Shown: positions 26,893-35,595, counted from the stretch's first letter. The stretch: DNA of 64,000 bases from an uncultured Collinsella sp. (GCA_902491395.1 CABUHO010000001.1:81233-145232), one strand, 5' to 3'. Numbers and translations are program-made. The notes: generated by a model from the sequence alone, not told the origin.

Positions 26893-27351
26893 CTACTTCC
26901 TAAAAATGTTGACCAGCAGGTAAGCAGCGATGATTACGCCGAGACCGATGTATGCCTTCTGTAGACCAGCGATCACGAGAACCAAAGCAACGGCAGAAAG
27001 GACGCAAGCTATTTGTCCCAAGCGCTTGTCTGACTCGTATTGCGTCGGCGCGATGGGTGCAGAAGCAGCGGTGCTTCCGCCCGCAGAGGAACCCGAAGCC
27101 GTTCCAGCACCAGGCGTGGGGCTGGGCGCGGGAGTAGGAGCGGGGGCAGGCGTGGGGGCAGGAGTTGAACCGGAAGACGTTGCCCCGCCAGTCTGCGACG
27201 ACGAGTCATGACCGGAATTCGAAGATGACCCAGTTCCCGTATCCGTTGACGAACTCGTTGAACCAGACGTGCCACCCGTCTGGGCGGCTCCGCAATAAGG
27301 GCAAAAAGCCATGCTGTCGGGAATTGTTTTTCCGCAAGCCACGCATTGCAT
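26893..27351 (-). CDS. Zinc-ribbon membrane protein with Pro/Ser linker
   Basis: 152 aa. An N-terminal zinc ribbon (C3, C6, C17, C20; MQCVACG and FCPYCG) is followed by a Ser/Thr/Gly and then Pro/Ala-rich linker (TPAPTPAPAPTPAPS) and two closely spaced hydrophobic segments at the C-terminus. The ribbon faces the cytoplasm if the C-terminus is inserted as a hairpin. The order 'ribbon, linker, membrane' resembles the gene at 63178. Within the operon, 24 bp after the first gene. Confidence 0.82.
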   Translation of the reverse strand: MQCVACGKTIPDSMAFCPYCGAAQTGGTSGSTSSSTDTGTGSSSNSGHDSSSQTGGATSSGSTPAPTPAPAPTPAPSPTPGAGTASGSSAGGSTAASAPIAPTQYESDKRLGQIACVLSAVALVLVIAGLQKAYIGLGVIIAAYLLVNIFRK

Positions 27352-27374
27352 GTGAACTCCTTACACGTTCGCTA

Positions 27375-27998
27375 TTAACCACGAAATCTTGGAAGAATGA
27401 ACTTTGTAATGACAAACAACGCCGCGATGACGGCAACTACGATGCCCGCAGTCTTCAGGAAGCCAAAGATGATATCGCCGTAGGTGTCGAGGATGAACTT
27501 GCCAATCATAAAGACGCCAAAGGGCAGCAGGATAACGGTGCCCCAGCCAACCTCGTCGATCAGGCCCTTCGAAGCCGCCGCGCCAACCTGAGCCGCGGCC
27601 TCGGCAGAGGGGCCGGAACCATCCTGCGAGTCCGTTGAAGAGTCATCGCTAAGGCTTTCTCCCCTAGCAATCTTTCTCCAAAGCCTGCCGTCCATGCGGG
27701 TGGGCACATCGTCGTCCCCCATACAGCGGCTAATATAGACGCCATACCTATCGCAATAGTCGGCAAGCGCGTAAGCTACCTTGCTGTAATTGTCCGATCC
27801 GTAATCGGCCCAGTACAATGCACGCAAAAGCCAACCTTCCTCGCCGCCTCGGTCACCATTGTTTTTGGCAAACTTCGCAAGAGCGGCGGCCTGCATAAAC
27901 TTGTCCCATTCCGAGGACGCCCTATCGTACTTATCGCACTCTGCTTTATAGTCAAAGGTGTCATAAGGTATGGTTCTGACTTCGTCGTAAAGCGCCAT
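27375..27998 (-). CDS. First gene of the operon, C-terminal membrane protein
   Basis: 207 aa. The N-terminal 110 residues are soluble and rich in Asp, Tyr and Trp, with a helical repeat-like pattern (possibly Sel1/TPR-like). An acidic Ser-rich linker follows, then two hydrophobic segments (about 152-170 and 180-200) ending KFILPRFRG. The gene heads the minus-strand operon, with GAAAGGAAAGGG upstream and a GTTGCGCAAC site 62-71 bp before the start. No family is recognised. Confidence 0.78.
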   Translation of the reverse strand: MALYDEVRTIPYDTFDYKAECDKYDRASSEWDKFMQAAALAKFAKNNGDRGGEEGWLLRALYWADYGSDNYSKVAYALADYCDRYGVYISRCMGDDDVPTRMDGRLWRKIARGESLSDDSSTDSQDGSGPSAEAAAQVGAAASKGLIDEVGWGTVILLPFGVFMIGKFILDTYGDIIFGFLKTAGIVVAVIAALFVITKFILPRFRG

Positions 27999-28059
27999 AA
28001 CCCTTTCCTTTCAGCCGATGAACTTTCGTAATATTTCTATCGCTGAAATTGCGAGAAGT

Positions 28060-28069
28060 GTTGCGCAAC
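28060..28069. promoter_or_regulatory. GTTGCGCAAC palindromic site 6
   Basis: Perfect palindrome in the 280-bp gap between the divergent 13-gene operon (62-71 bp upstream of 27998) and the FHA-kinase pair (210-219 bp upstream of 28279). Confidence 0.78.
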
Positions 28070-28278
28070 ATCTAAAATGGTCGCAAAAGGTTACGCGAAC
28101 GGCGGTCGGGACACCCTGTCCGTTGCTTTGCGTGACCATCATTCGATTCGTGCTACCCGTGCCATCGTGCCGAACGCCGAATGCGCCCACCAGCACATTC
28201 CTTACGAGTTGGCCTAAGCCCGGCAATCGGCGCGCACATTTTAAAGGCTCGTCAGGCTAACGACGGGAACGGAGGAGC

Positions 28279-29211
28279 ATGCGTACACCAAGTTCAGAGA
28301 TGTACGGAGACCTGCGAAGCTTCGGCGGCATCACCAACTGCGCCGCCGCCTCGATTCTCATTTCGAGCAAGTCTGATCTGTTCAGCCATGTCTCCAATCG
28401 TCCGTTTCTTTCGCGAAAGATTACAAACGCCGCGCCGGGCTCCATCGATCCCACCGAGTTTTCTAACTTTGGCATTAGCACTCAGACGTTGTTTTCGAAA
28501 ATCATCTCGAATTTAGGCGGGGCAAATGCGCGCCGTCTCGTGTCCGCGCACTATGCGGGGCCGGCGGCGCTCAACATGCAAGAAGCTCTAACCTGCATCG
28601 GCGAGGACGCAAGCGTCTATGCCAACGCACTGCACAGAATTAATAACGGGACGCTCAAATCAGAGCTGGACCGCGACATCTTATATCTGCATCTCTTCAT
28701 TGCGTGCGGCTGCCTGCAAAACGCCTCGGCTGCCGTTAAGAGCACCGAGATGTTTGCCAACGCGAGCCTTGCCGTCTCTTTAAAGACAGAATTGACGAGC
28801 CCGGGTAAACCGAAACGAGCTTCCCGCAAACCCAATCAAACCCAGCTGGGGTTAATTCGCGTAATCGGCAGCTCGATCGTCCCCCCGATTCACCCTCTGT
28901 CTATTGAGCCCGAGGGGACAGTCATTGGCTCCATTAGTTACAACGCCTCCGATATCACTGATGTTGGAAGCTCGGTGTCGCGCCGGCATCTTCATATCTG
29001 GCTCGAAAACGGCACCTGGTACGCAAGGGGGCTTCATTCTACAAACGGGACGGTCCTCATTAGTGGCTCGAACGGGAAAGAGCGGACGCTCGAAATGCCA
29101 CGAAGCAAAAGAGCTGCCTCGGAAGCCTCCCCCTCCGCAGTCATTACAAATGGCGACATCCTGCAGCTCGGAACGGATACCTCCTTCCTTGTTGTGTCCT
29201 TAGCCAAATAA
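28279..29211 (+). CDS. FHA-domain protein, copy 2
   Basis: 310 aa, paralogue of the FHA protein at 8124. It shares the helical N-terminal region (YAGPAA, ACGCLQNA) and the PEGTVIG lead, then has an FHA domain with VSRRHLHIW and STNGTVL, which is closer to the canonical phosphothreonine pocket (Arg, Ser/His, Asn-Gly) than copy 1. Cytoplasmic. Its kinase partner begins 96 bp downstream. The ribosome binding site is GGAGGAGC. Together with copy 1 it makes a matching FHA-kinase pair at each end of the system. Confidence 0.9.
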   Translation: MRTPSSEMYGDLRSFGGITNCAAASILISSKSDLFSHVSNRPFLSRKITNAAPGSIDPTEFSNFGISTQTLFSKIISNLGGANARRLVSAHYAGPAALNMQEALTCIGEDASVYANALHRINNGTLKSELDRDILYLHLFIACGCLQNASAAVKSTEMFANASLAVSLKTELTSPGKPKRASRKPNQTQLGLIRVIGSSIVPPIHPLSIEPEGTVIGSISYNASDITDVGSSVSRRHLHIWLENGTWYARGLHSTNGTVLISGSNGKERTLEMPRSKRAASEASPSAVITNGDILQLGTDTSFLVVSLAK

Positions 29212-29306
29212 CCGTTTGCAACATCTATCTTGACGGGCTAGATCGTCTCCCTTCCCCCTCCTCGTCTTGATGACCCGGCATTATTCGTATTGACAGGAGC
29301 ATTCTC

Positions 29307-31382
29307 ATGGATATCGTCGACGGTAATAAACTCATCCGTCTCGACACGTTCGACACCGCCGTGGCGGTCGACCCCAGCGCCGAGGACGATGCCAAGCGCC
29401 GGTTTATGACGCTCATTCTTCAAACGGCCCATCGCAGCAACGGCAACATCGGCCACGTGCTGCGCGCGACCAACACCAACGGCGAGGTCTTTGCCGTCAA
29501 GTTGCTGGCAGACAACGCCATCCTTTCCGGCCAAGCCCCCAACCGCTCCGCCGAGCAATCGGCCGCGCACCTTGCCAATACCGCCGCTCTGTTCGAGGAG
29601 TACCGTCACCTGTGCACCGTCTCGCACCTGCGCGGGTTCCCGCGTGTCTATGGCTACGGCTCTTGCGAGGACGACCCGCTCATCCTCATGGAGTGGGTCG
29701 AGGGCACCTCGCTCAAGCAGGCGCTGCCCTTGCTTCCGCACGACGCCTCGGGCGGGCTGACCACCCAGATGGTCGCCGCCGTCGGAAACGCCGTGCTTCG
29801 CGCGCTCTTGATGACCCAAGGCCTCGTGAATCCGGTCATCCATCGCGACCTGTCGCCTGCCAATATCATGTTCCGCACCACCAGCCGAACGCTCGAGCAG
29901 CAGATCGCCGATTGCTCCTTTGACCCCTGCCTCATCGACATGGGCTCCGCGACCATGGCACTCGGCGACGACACAATCACCCGACGTGCCGACATTTGGC
30001 GCTTTGCCACACCCGCATACGCCGCGCCCGAAATGCTCACGCAGGATATCGAAGGCATCGCGGCCCTTCGCCGCTCGCCCGCGATTGACGTCTATGCGCT
30101 TTCGAGCACTCTGTACCAGCTCTACAGCGGTCGTAAGCCGTTCGATGTTGAGTCGACGGGTGCCGCGGCGACCGGCTCGTTCTACCTCATAAAGACCAAG
30201 ACCAAACCGGCGCCGCTCGAGCCGCGCTGCGAGGGCGACAAAGCGCTTGTCCAGATCATCATGAAAGGCATCTCGGTCGAACAGGGCGATCGCCCTACCG
30301 AGCAGCAGATGCTCGAGGTGCTCTCGACATACCTCCCCGCTGCAGAATCTGAGGGCCGCGAGGGCGCGGGCAGTGACGCCGCAATCGACATCGACTCCGG
30401 TACACACCTTAAGGTCGACGTCGCCGGCGAGCGAGCGCGAGAGATTCTAGAGCAGGCCCGGCACGATGCCATGACCCGCCGCCGCTTTATTATCGGTGGC
30501 GTTGTCGCAGCCGTTGCGGGGCTCGGCGTTATCGGGGCGGCAACCCATGGCTTTGGCATCCCCGACTACCTGGACGGCATCCGCGGTTCACTTGACGACT
30601 ACGCCTGGGATCAGCTGCAGGAGATTTCGCTCAAGATTAAGGCCGCCGAGACCCGTAGCGAGGCGCGCGAGATTGCCAAGCGCTACCACCTGCTCGACGC
30701 TGATGGGCATATCCCCTATCCGTGCACCAAGCGTGTCACGCTCACCAACGGACTGCAGGTTGGCGCGCAGCTTGTGGGCATCCGCCACGATGAGCTTCTG
30801 GACGGGACGGGCAAGGCCGGGCTGACGTTTATGTTCGACGCGGGTATTGCCGAGCGCAACGCTGCGGCTGAACCGCCGAGCGCCGGCTGGGCAGATTGCG
30901 AGCTGCGGGAATGGCTCAACGGCGACGGCCTTAAGCTGCTGCCGAACGAGTTGCGCGCACTCATCAAATCTATCAAAAAGATCTCGAATAACGTTGGCGC
31001 CGCCAGAAGCGCTTCGTGTCTGAGCGAGTTGCCCGCAACCCTTTGGCTGCCCGCCATGGTCGAGCTGTGCGGTACGCAACCGCCCGATTCGTTTGCCAAG
31101 GACTTTCACTACCTGGCCGACATCTATAACGGCGAGGGCAAGGAGTACCAACTCTTCCGCGAGCTCAAGGTGAGTCCGTATTCCACGAACGAGACGTTGG
31201 TTCGCCAGTGGAAGGGCAAGGACACCTGTTGGTGGGAACGAACGGCGAGTCCCGACACATCGGAGAGCGAAGGCACACTCTATATGAATCGCGTGGGACA
31301 CGACGGCGACGTCTTTACGTACGCAACGCCTGCGGAAAAGCCAAACAAGCTAACCTGTGTGATCCCCGGGTTCTGTATCTAG
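29307..31382 (+). CDS. Membrane Ser/Thr kinase with DUF6273-like C-terminus
   Basis: 691 aa. The kinase domain (about 40-330) has K65 (VFAVKLL), catalytic HRDLSPANI at 179-187 and DMG at 211-213 in place of DFG; the aspartate is kept, so activity is plausible. A loop HRSNGNIGH replaces the classical GxGxxG. A single membrane segment near 390-412 (FIIGGVVAAVAGLGVIGAA) is followed by an external or periplasm-side domain of about 280 residues. Its WADCELREWLN, LWLPAMVEL and WWERTAS motifs and the ending VIPGFCI resemble DUF6273 sensors. Close to the kinase at 9092 in the catalytic half (PLILMEW, FP-VYGYGS), different in the tail. Confidence 0.9.
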   Translation: MDIVDGNKLIRLDTFDTAVAVDPSAEDDAKRRFMTLILQTAHRSNGNIGHVLRATNTNGEVFAVKLLADNAILSGQAPNRSAEQSAAHLANTAALFEEYRHLCTVSHLRGFPRVYGYGSCEDDPLILMEWVEGTSLKQALPLLPHDASGGLTTQMVAAVGNAVLRALLMTQGLVNPVIHRDLSPANIMFRTTSRTLEQQIADCSFDPCLIDMGSATMALGDDTITRRADIWRFATPAYAAPEMLTQDIEGIAALRRSPAIDVYALSSTLYQLYSGRKPFDVESTGAAATGSFYLIKTKTKPAPLEPRCEGDKALVQIIMKGISVEQGDRPTEQQMLEVLSTYLPAAESEGREGAGSDAAIDIDSGTHLKVDVAGERAREILEQARHDAMTRRRFIIGGVVAAVAGLGVIGAATHGFGIPDYLDGIRGSLDDYAWDQLQEISLKIKAAETRSEAREIAKRYHLLDADGHIPYPCTKRVTLTNGLQVGAQLVGIRHDELLDGTGKAGLTFMFDAGIAERNAAAEPPSAGWADCELREWLNGDGLKLLPNELRALIKSIKKISNNVGAARSASCLSELPATLWLPAMVELCGTQPPDSFAKDFHYLADIYNGEGKEYQLFRELKVSPYSTNETLVRQWKGKDTCWWERTASPDTSESEGTLYMNRVGHDGDVFTYATPAEKPNKLTCVIPGFCI

Positions 31383-31424
31383 GCGGCGGGCGTCTTGCCG
31401 TGACGGGACCCCTCCCCGGCAATA

Positions 31425-31561
31425 GTCTCGATCTGTAACACTAGCTCGGCAGATACAGGTCTAGATGTTACAGATCGAGACAAACCCCAACCCTGCGAGA
31501 CAACATCTCAATCTGTAACAGTAAGGGGTCAAAAACCTCTCTAGATGTTACAGATTGAGAC
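31425..31561. repeat. Palindrome array A2, two 57-bp units
   Basis: Units at 31425-31481 and 31505-31561, starts 80 bp apart, arms as in array A1. Located between the kinase stop and the copA promoter. Confidence 0.95.
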
Positions 31562-31638
31562 ATTAGACTGGCTACGGTCCGCCGAACTGGCTGTCACCTC
31601 GACCAATAACAGAATGCCATACATTTTCATCTCCACTA

Positions 31639-31667
31639 GACACCCCCAGGGGGTATGGGTGTATAGT
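31639..31667 (+). promoter_or_regulatory. CsoR-type operator and promoter of copA
   Basis: The palindrome ACCCCCAGGGGGT at 31642-31654 matches the G/C-run core of copper-sensing CsoR operators. It lies between a weak -35 (GACACC, 31639-31644) and a -10 (TATAGT, 31662-31667), so bound repressor would block RNA polymerase. A CsoR-family gene is at 34562. Confidence 0.8.
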
Positions 31668-31714
31668 ATCGGCAGGTTAACAATTCCAACACCGAACCAC
31701 AGAAAGGAGAAGCC

Positions 31715-34057
31715 ATGGCTCAAGATAAATTCGATGTGGGTGGCATGACATGCGCCGCCTGTCAGGCGCACGTGGACCGCGCCGTGAGCAAGCTCGACGG
31801 CGTCCAAAGCGTCGCGGTCAATCTGCTCGCCGGCTCTATGCTGGTGGACTACGACCCCGCGCAGGTCTCCCCCGACGATATCTGCACCGCCGTCGACCGC
31901 GCGGGCTACTCGGCCTCGCCCGTCGATGTGGGCACCGGTGCCGCCGGCTCAAACGGCAGTGCGCAAGCCAGGTCCGGCGCCGCCCATATGGAGTCGCCTA
32001 CCAAAAAGCTGGAGGCCGCCGCCTCCGCCATGCGCACCCGCCTCATCGTCTCGATCGTATTCCTCATCCCACTGTTCTACATAGGCATGGGGCACATGCT
32101 TGGCTGGCCGCTACCCGGCATTTTCACCGACCATACCCACAGCATGACGCTCGCGCTCACCGAGCTCGTCCTGCTCATCCCCATCGTCTACGTCAACGAC
32201 GCGTACTTTATCAACGGGTTTAAATCGCTCGCGCACGGCGCGCCCACCATGGACGCCCTTATTGCCGTAGGCGCCACCGCTTCCATCGCCTGGTCGCTCT
32301 ACGCCATGTTCATCATGGCCGACCAGCTAGCCGCGGGTCAGGTCCACGAGGCCATGATGACAGGCATGGACAACCTGTATTTTGAGAGCGCCGGCACCAT
32401 CCTGTCGCTCGTCACCGTGGGCAAATACCTCGAGACACGCAGCAAATCCAAGACCGGCGGCGCCATCGAGGCGCTCATTGACCTGGCGCCCAAGACCGCG
32501 ACCGTCGTGGTCGAGGACGGTACCGAGGCCACCGTCGACGTCGACAGTATCCTTCCCGGCCAGGTCCTGCGCGTGCGTCCCGGCGAGTCCATCCCCGTCG
32601 ACGGCGTGGTGCTCGAGGGCAGCTCGGCCGTGGACGAAAGTGCGCTGACCGGCGAGTCCATCCCCGTGGAGAAGACCGCCGGCGACACTGTCAACGCGGC
32701 CACCGTCAACCGCACGGGCTCGTTTACCTTCCGCGCCACGCGTGTGGGCGCCGACACGTCGCTCGCCAAGATTATCCAGCTCGTCGAGGACGCCAACGCT
32801 ACCAAGGCGCCCATCGCCCGCATGGCCGACAAGGTCGCCGGCGTGTTCGTGCCCGTGGTGTTCGCAATCTCTGCCGTAACTTTTGTGGCATGGATGGTTT
32901 TGACCGGAAGCGTCAACGAAGCGCTCACCTCCGCCGTCGCCGTGCTGGTGATCAGCTGCCCGTGCGCGCTGGGTCTGGCCACACCCGTCGCCATTATGGT
33001 CGGCACCGGCAAGGGCGCCGAGATGGGCATTCTGTTCAAGAGCGCCGAGGCGCTGGAGAATCTGCGCAGCGTGGGCACCGTGGTGCTCGACAAGACGGGC
33101 ACCGTCACCCGCGGCAAGCCTGCCGTGACCGATATCGTGGTAGCCACGCGCGCTGACGGCTCGCCCGCCATGAGCGAAAAGGCGCTGCTCAAGCTGGCCG
33201 CCGCGCTGGAGCGCTCGAGCGAGCACCCGCTGGCCGAGGCGATTATGGCCGAGTGCGAAGCGCGCGGAATTGTCGCGCGCATGGTCGAGGACTTTGCCGC
33301 CGTGCCCGGACGAGGCGTTACGGCACGCGAGGGGCAGAATGTCATCGCAGCCGGCAACGTGCGCCTGATGGACGAGTTGGGCGTTACCGTGCCCGCGGGT
33401 CTTGCCGAGCAATATGCCGCCGAAGGCAAGACGCCGCTGTTCTTTGCCAAGAACGGCGAGCTTGTCGGCACCATCGCCGTGGCTGACGAGGTCAAAGAAA
33501 CGAGTGCCGAGGCCATCGCCGCACTGCGCTCGCTTGGCGTCGACGTGCGCATGCTCACCGGCGATAACCGCGTGACGGCCGAAGCAATCGCCCACCGTGT
33601 GGGGCTGAGCAGCGAGCAGGTCATCGCCGACGTCCTCCCCGCCGACAAGGAGCGCCACGTGCGCGAACTGCAGGATGCGGGCGGCAAGGTCGCCATGGTG
33701 GGCGACGGCATCAACGACTCCCCCGCCCTGGCGCGCGCCGACGTGGGCCTTGCCATCGGCACCGGCGCCGACATCGCCAAAGAGGGCGCTGACGTGGTGC
33801 TCATGCGCAGCGACCTCATGGACGTCGCCCGCGCCATCGAGCTGTCGCGCGCGACGATCCGCAACATCAAGCAGGACCTGTTCTGGGCACTGTTTTACAA
33901 CGGCATCGGCATTCCGCTGGCGGCGGGCGTGTTCTTCCCCCTCACCGGTTGGCAGCTCTCGCCGATGTTCGGCGCCGCGGCCATGAGCCTGTCGAGCGTG
34001 TGCGTCGTAAGCAATGCCCTGCGACTGCGAACCTTTAAATCCAAGACGGCACGCTGA
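31715..34057 (+). CDS. copA: Copper-exporting P-type ATPase
   Basis: 780-aa P1B-type ATPase. One N-terminal heavy-metal domain (GMTCAACQAHV near 10-20), a helical membrane region, the metal-translocating SCPCALG motif, the phosphorylation site DKTGT and the hinge GDGINDSPAL are all visible. The CPC motif with the CxxC domain indicates Cu(I) export across the cytoplasmic membrane. The gene is controlled by a CsoR-type operator just upstream and is followed by a copper chaperone and a CsoR regulator. Start has GAAAGGAGAAG upstream. Typical length for the family. Confidence 0.95.
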   Translation: MAQDKFDVGGMTCAACQAHVDRAVSKLDGVQSVAVNLLAGSMLVDYDPAQVSPDDICTAVDRAGYSASPVDVGTGAAGSNGSAQARSGAAHMESPTKKLEAAASAMRTRLIVSIVFLIPLFYIGMGHMLGWPLPGIFTDHTHSMTLALTELVLLIPIVYVNDAYFINGFKSLAHGAPTMDALIAVGATASIAWSLYAMFIMADQLAAGQVHEAMMTGMDNLYFESAGTILSLVTVGKYLETRSKSKTGGAIEALIDLAPKTATVVVEDGTEATVDVDSILPGQVLRVRPGESIPVDGVVLEGSSAVDESALTGESIPVEKTAGDTVNAATVNRTGSFTFRATRVGADTSLAKIIQLVEDANATKAPIARMADKVAGVFVPVVFAISAVTFVAWMVLTGSVNEALTSAVAVLVISCPCALGLATPVAIMVGTGKGAEMGILFKSAEALENLRSVGTVVLDKTGTVTRGKPAVTDIVVATRADGSPAMSEKALLKLAAALERSSEHPLAEAIMAECEARGIVARMVEDFAAVPGRGVTAREGQNVIAAGNVRLMDELGVTVPAGLAEQYAAEGKTPLFFAKNGELVGTIAVADEVKETSAEAIAALRSLGVDVRMLTGDNRVTAEAIAHRVGLSSEQVIADVLPADKERHVRELQDAGGKVAMVGDGINDSPALARADVGLAIGTGADIAKEGADVVLMRSDLMDVARAIELSRATIRNIKQDLFWALFYNGIGIPLAAGVFFPLTGWQLSPMFGAAAMSLSSVCVVSNALRLRTFKSKTAR

Positions 34058-34140
34058 GGCACCCGACCTTGCCCCTCAAACCGTCACTCGCGTACCCAAG
34101 TACGCTTCGCTCCTCTTTCGGGGCAATCTCGGGCACCTCA
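34055..34140. repeat. Imperfect inverted repeat after copA
   Basis: Arms of about 24 bp with a few mismatches (GAGGCACCCGACCTTGCCCC and GGGGCAATCTCGGGCACCTC) flank a loop containing GTACCCAAGTAC. It begins at the copA stop codon and may stop or stabilise the copA transcript; no T-run follows. Confidence 0.6.
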
Positions 34141-34208
34141 ACGCGCCTTTAAGATGACTCTGTTCACGACTAAACTGTCAGATAACCTCAATCGATAAGG
34201 AGACAATT

Positions 34209-34430
34209 ATGAATTACACCATTAAAACGTCCGGCCTTATGTGCGGACACTGCGATGCCACTGTCGAGACGGCGCTGCTCAACGTTGCCGGCGTGACCGA
34301 TGCCGATGCCGATCACGAGACCCAGACCGTCCAGGTTGAGTGCGCCGACACCGTGACCGCCGAGCAGCTCGCCGCCGCCGTCGAGGGCGCCGGCGAGAAG
34401 TTCCACGCCCTATCCGTGACCGCCGCGTAG
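34209..34430 (+). CDS. copZ: Copper chaperone, heavy-metal-associated domain
   Basis: 73-aa single HMA domain with MCGHC (C12 and C15) in the metal-binding loop. It would bind Cu(I) and hand it to CopA. Length and fold pattern (beta-alpha-beta-beta-alpha-beta) are typical of CopZ. It lies about 150 bp downstream of copA, with an AAGGAGA ribosome binding site. Confidence 0.88.
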   Translation: MNYTIKTSGLMCGHCDATVETALLNVAGVTDADADHETQTVQVECADTVTAEQLAAAVEGAGEKFHALSVTAA

Positions 34431-34451
34431 CGACTGTCACCTGCCCCCAGA

Positions 34452-34518
34452 AGTTGCGGTGAAATACGGACTGTTGAGCCGCCCTAGGCCTTTAAACAGT
34501 CCGTATTTCACCGCAACT
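34452..34518. repeat. 67-bp palindrome B1
   Basis: Two perfect 24-bp arms (outer end AGTTGCGGTGAAATA, with its complement) around a 19-nt loop, between copZ and csoR. One of four copies in the window. Confidence 0.95.
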
Positions 34519-34561
34519 GACGGGGGGTATCCGGAAGATCGACCAGAAACGAGGACTCGCC

Positions 34562-34834
34562 ATGATGGCAGATCATAAATCGGTGACCCGCATGCTCAAG
34601 ACGGCACGCGGGCAGATCGACGGCATCCTGCGGATGGTCGAGGAGGACCGTTACTGCGTCGACATCTCCACGCAGCTCATGGCCACGCAGGCACTCATCG
34701 CGCGCATCAACGCCGATGTGCTCAAGGCCCATATCGAGGGCTGCGTCGCATCTGCCATCGAATCGGGAGACGAGGAGCTCAAGGCCGCCAAGCTCGCCGA
34801 AATCGAACGCGTCGTCGACAAGCTCGCCAAGTAA
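34562..34834 (+). CDS. csoR: CsoR-family copper-sensing repressor
   Basis: 90-aa all-helical protein of the CsoR/RcnR family. The Cu(I)-binding triad C-H-C is in place: C32 (YCVDI), H57 and C61 (HIEGC). CsoR leaves its operator when it binds Cu(I). It probably regulates the GC-rich operator upstream of copA. The gene starts with two consecutive ATGs, the first placed 7 nt after GAGG. The 67-bp palindrome B1 separates it from copZ. Confidence 0.9.
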   Translation: MMADHKSVTRMLKTARGQIDGILRMVEEDRYCVDISTQLMATQALIARINADVLKAHIEGCVASAIESGDEELKAAKLAEIERVVDKLAK

Positions 34835-34836
34835 AT

Positions 34837-34967
34837 TGGTGCATTGGGGTCAGGTTACTTTGCACCACCTTGGTGCATGGGGGACAGACTTGCGCCGCCA
34901 CTGGTGCAATGGGGACAGGTACGTTTGCACCACCTTGGTGCAGATTAACCTGTCCCCTATGCACCAA
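34837..34967. repeat. Inverted-repeat element after csoR
   Basis: Outer arms TTGGTGCATTGGGGTCAGG and its near complement (CCTGTCCCCTATGCACCAA) enclose internal copies of GGTGCAATGGGGACAGG and TTTGCACCACC. It begins 2 bp after the csoR stop and looks like a composite of two nested repeats. Confidence 0.8.
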
Positions 34968-35012
34968 ATGGGGTATAAAGGCGTGCAGCATATCGAATGA
35001 AAGGTAATCTGC

Positions 35013-35486
35013 ATGGATAACTTTATGAAAGGTCGCAACGGCGCTGACGAGCTCACCATCGTGCTCGGCTTTTTCGGCATCATTCTTGCGATGATTGGAT
35101 CGCTCGCACACATCCAGTGGCTCAGCTGGATTGCTATCGCCGTTATCGTGATCGGCGTGCTGCGTGGCCTGTCCAAAAACATCGACGCTCGCCGCAAGGA
35201 AAACGCCGCCTTTGTCGCCGCGACCGCGAACGTCCCCGGTCTGGGCAAGTTCGTCGCCAGCCTGGGCGGCGGCGCCGCGGCGACCAATGCCTCGCGCGCA
35301 GCCGGCGCCAGCAAAGAGGACCTGGAGCGCGCCAAGCGCACGGCCAAGAAGATGTGGAAGGGCCGCAAAACCACGGCCTATCTCAAGTGCCCCAACTGCG
35401 GCCAGATGCTCTCCGTTCCCAAGGGCAAAGGCAAGATCCGCGTCACCTGCCCCAAGTGCCACGCCAAGATGGAAACCCGCTCCTAG
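35013..35486 (+). CDS. Membrane protein with C-terminal zinc ribbon
   Basis: 157 aa. Two hydrophobic segments (about 14-32 and 35-50) are followed by a basic Ala-rich cytoplasmic stretch and a zinc-ribbon-like ending, LKCPNCGQ and TCPKCHAK. The order is the reverse of the ribbon-linker-membrane proteins in the 5-31 kb system. It has no GTTGCGCAAC site and stands alone before a strong terminator. Function unknown. Confidence 0.8.
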   Translation: MDNFMKGRNGADELTIVLGFFGIILAMIGSLAHIQWLSWIAIAVIVIGVLRGLSKNIDARRKENAAFVAATANVPGLGKFVASLGGGAAATNASRAAGASKEDLERAKRTAKKMWKGRKTTAYLKCPNCGQMLSVPKGKGKIRVTCPKCHAKMETRS

Positions 35487-35547
35487 CGCCCGCACGCTGG
35501 ACAAATTAATCAGGTTTGTTTGTCCCAAATCTTAAGTATTTGTTCGA

Positions 35548-35588
35548 TAAAAAAGCCGAGGCCTCGCGCTGAGACCTCGGCTTTTTTT
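35548..35588. terminator. Bidirectional terminator
   Basis: Stem AAAGCCGAGG / CCTCGGCTTT with an A-run before and a T-run after, between the convergent genes ending at 35486 and 35596. Confidence 0.92.
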
Positions 35589-35595
35589 CATGCGT

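Larger units (their letters stand above)
31383..31714. other. Intergenic region with repeats and copper operator
   Basis: No gene. It holds palindrome array A2 followed by the copA control region. Confidence 0.7.
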
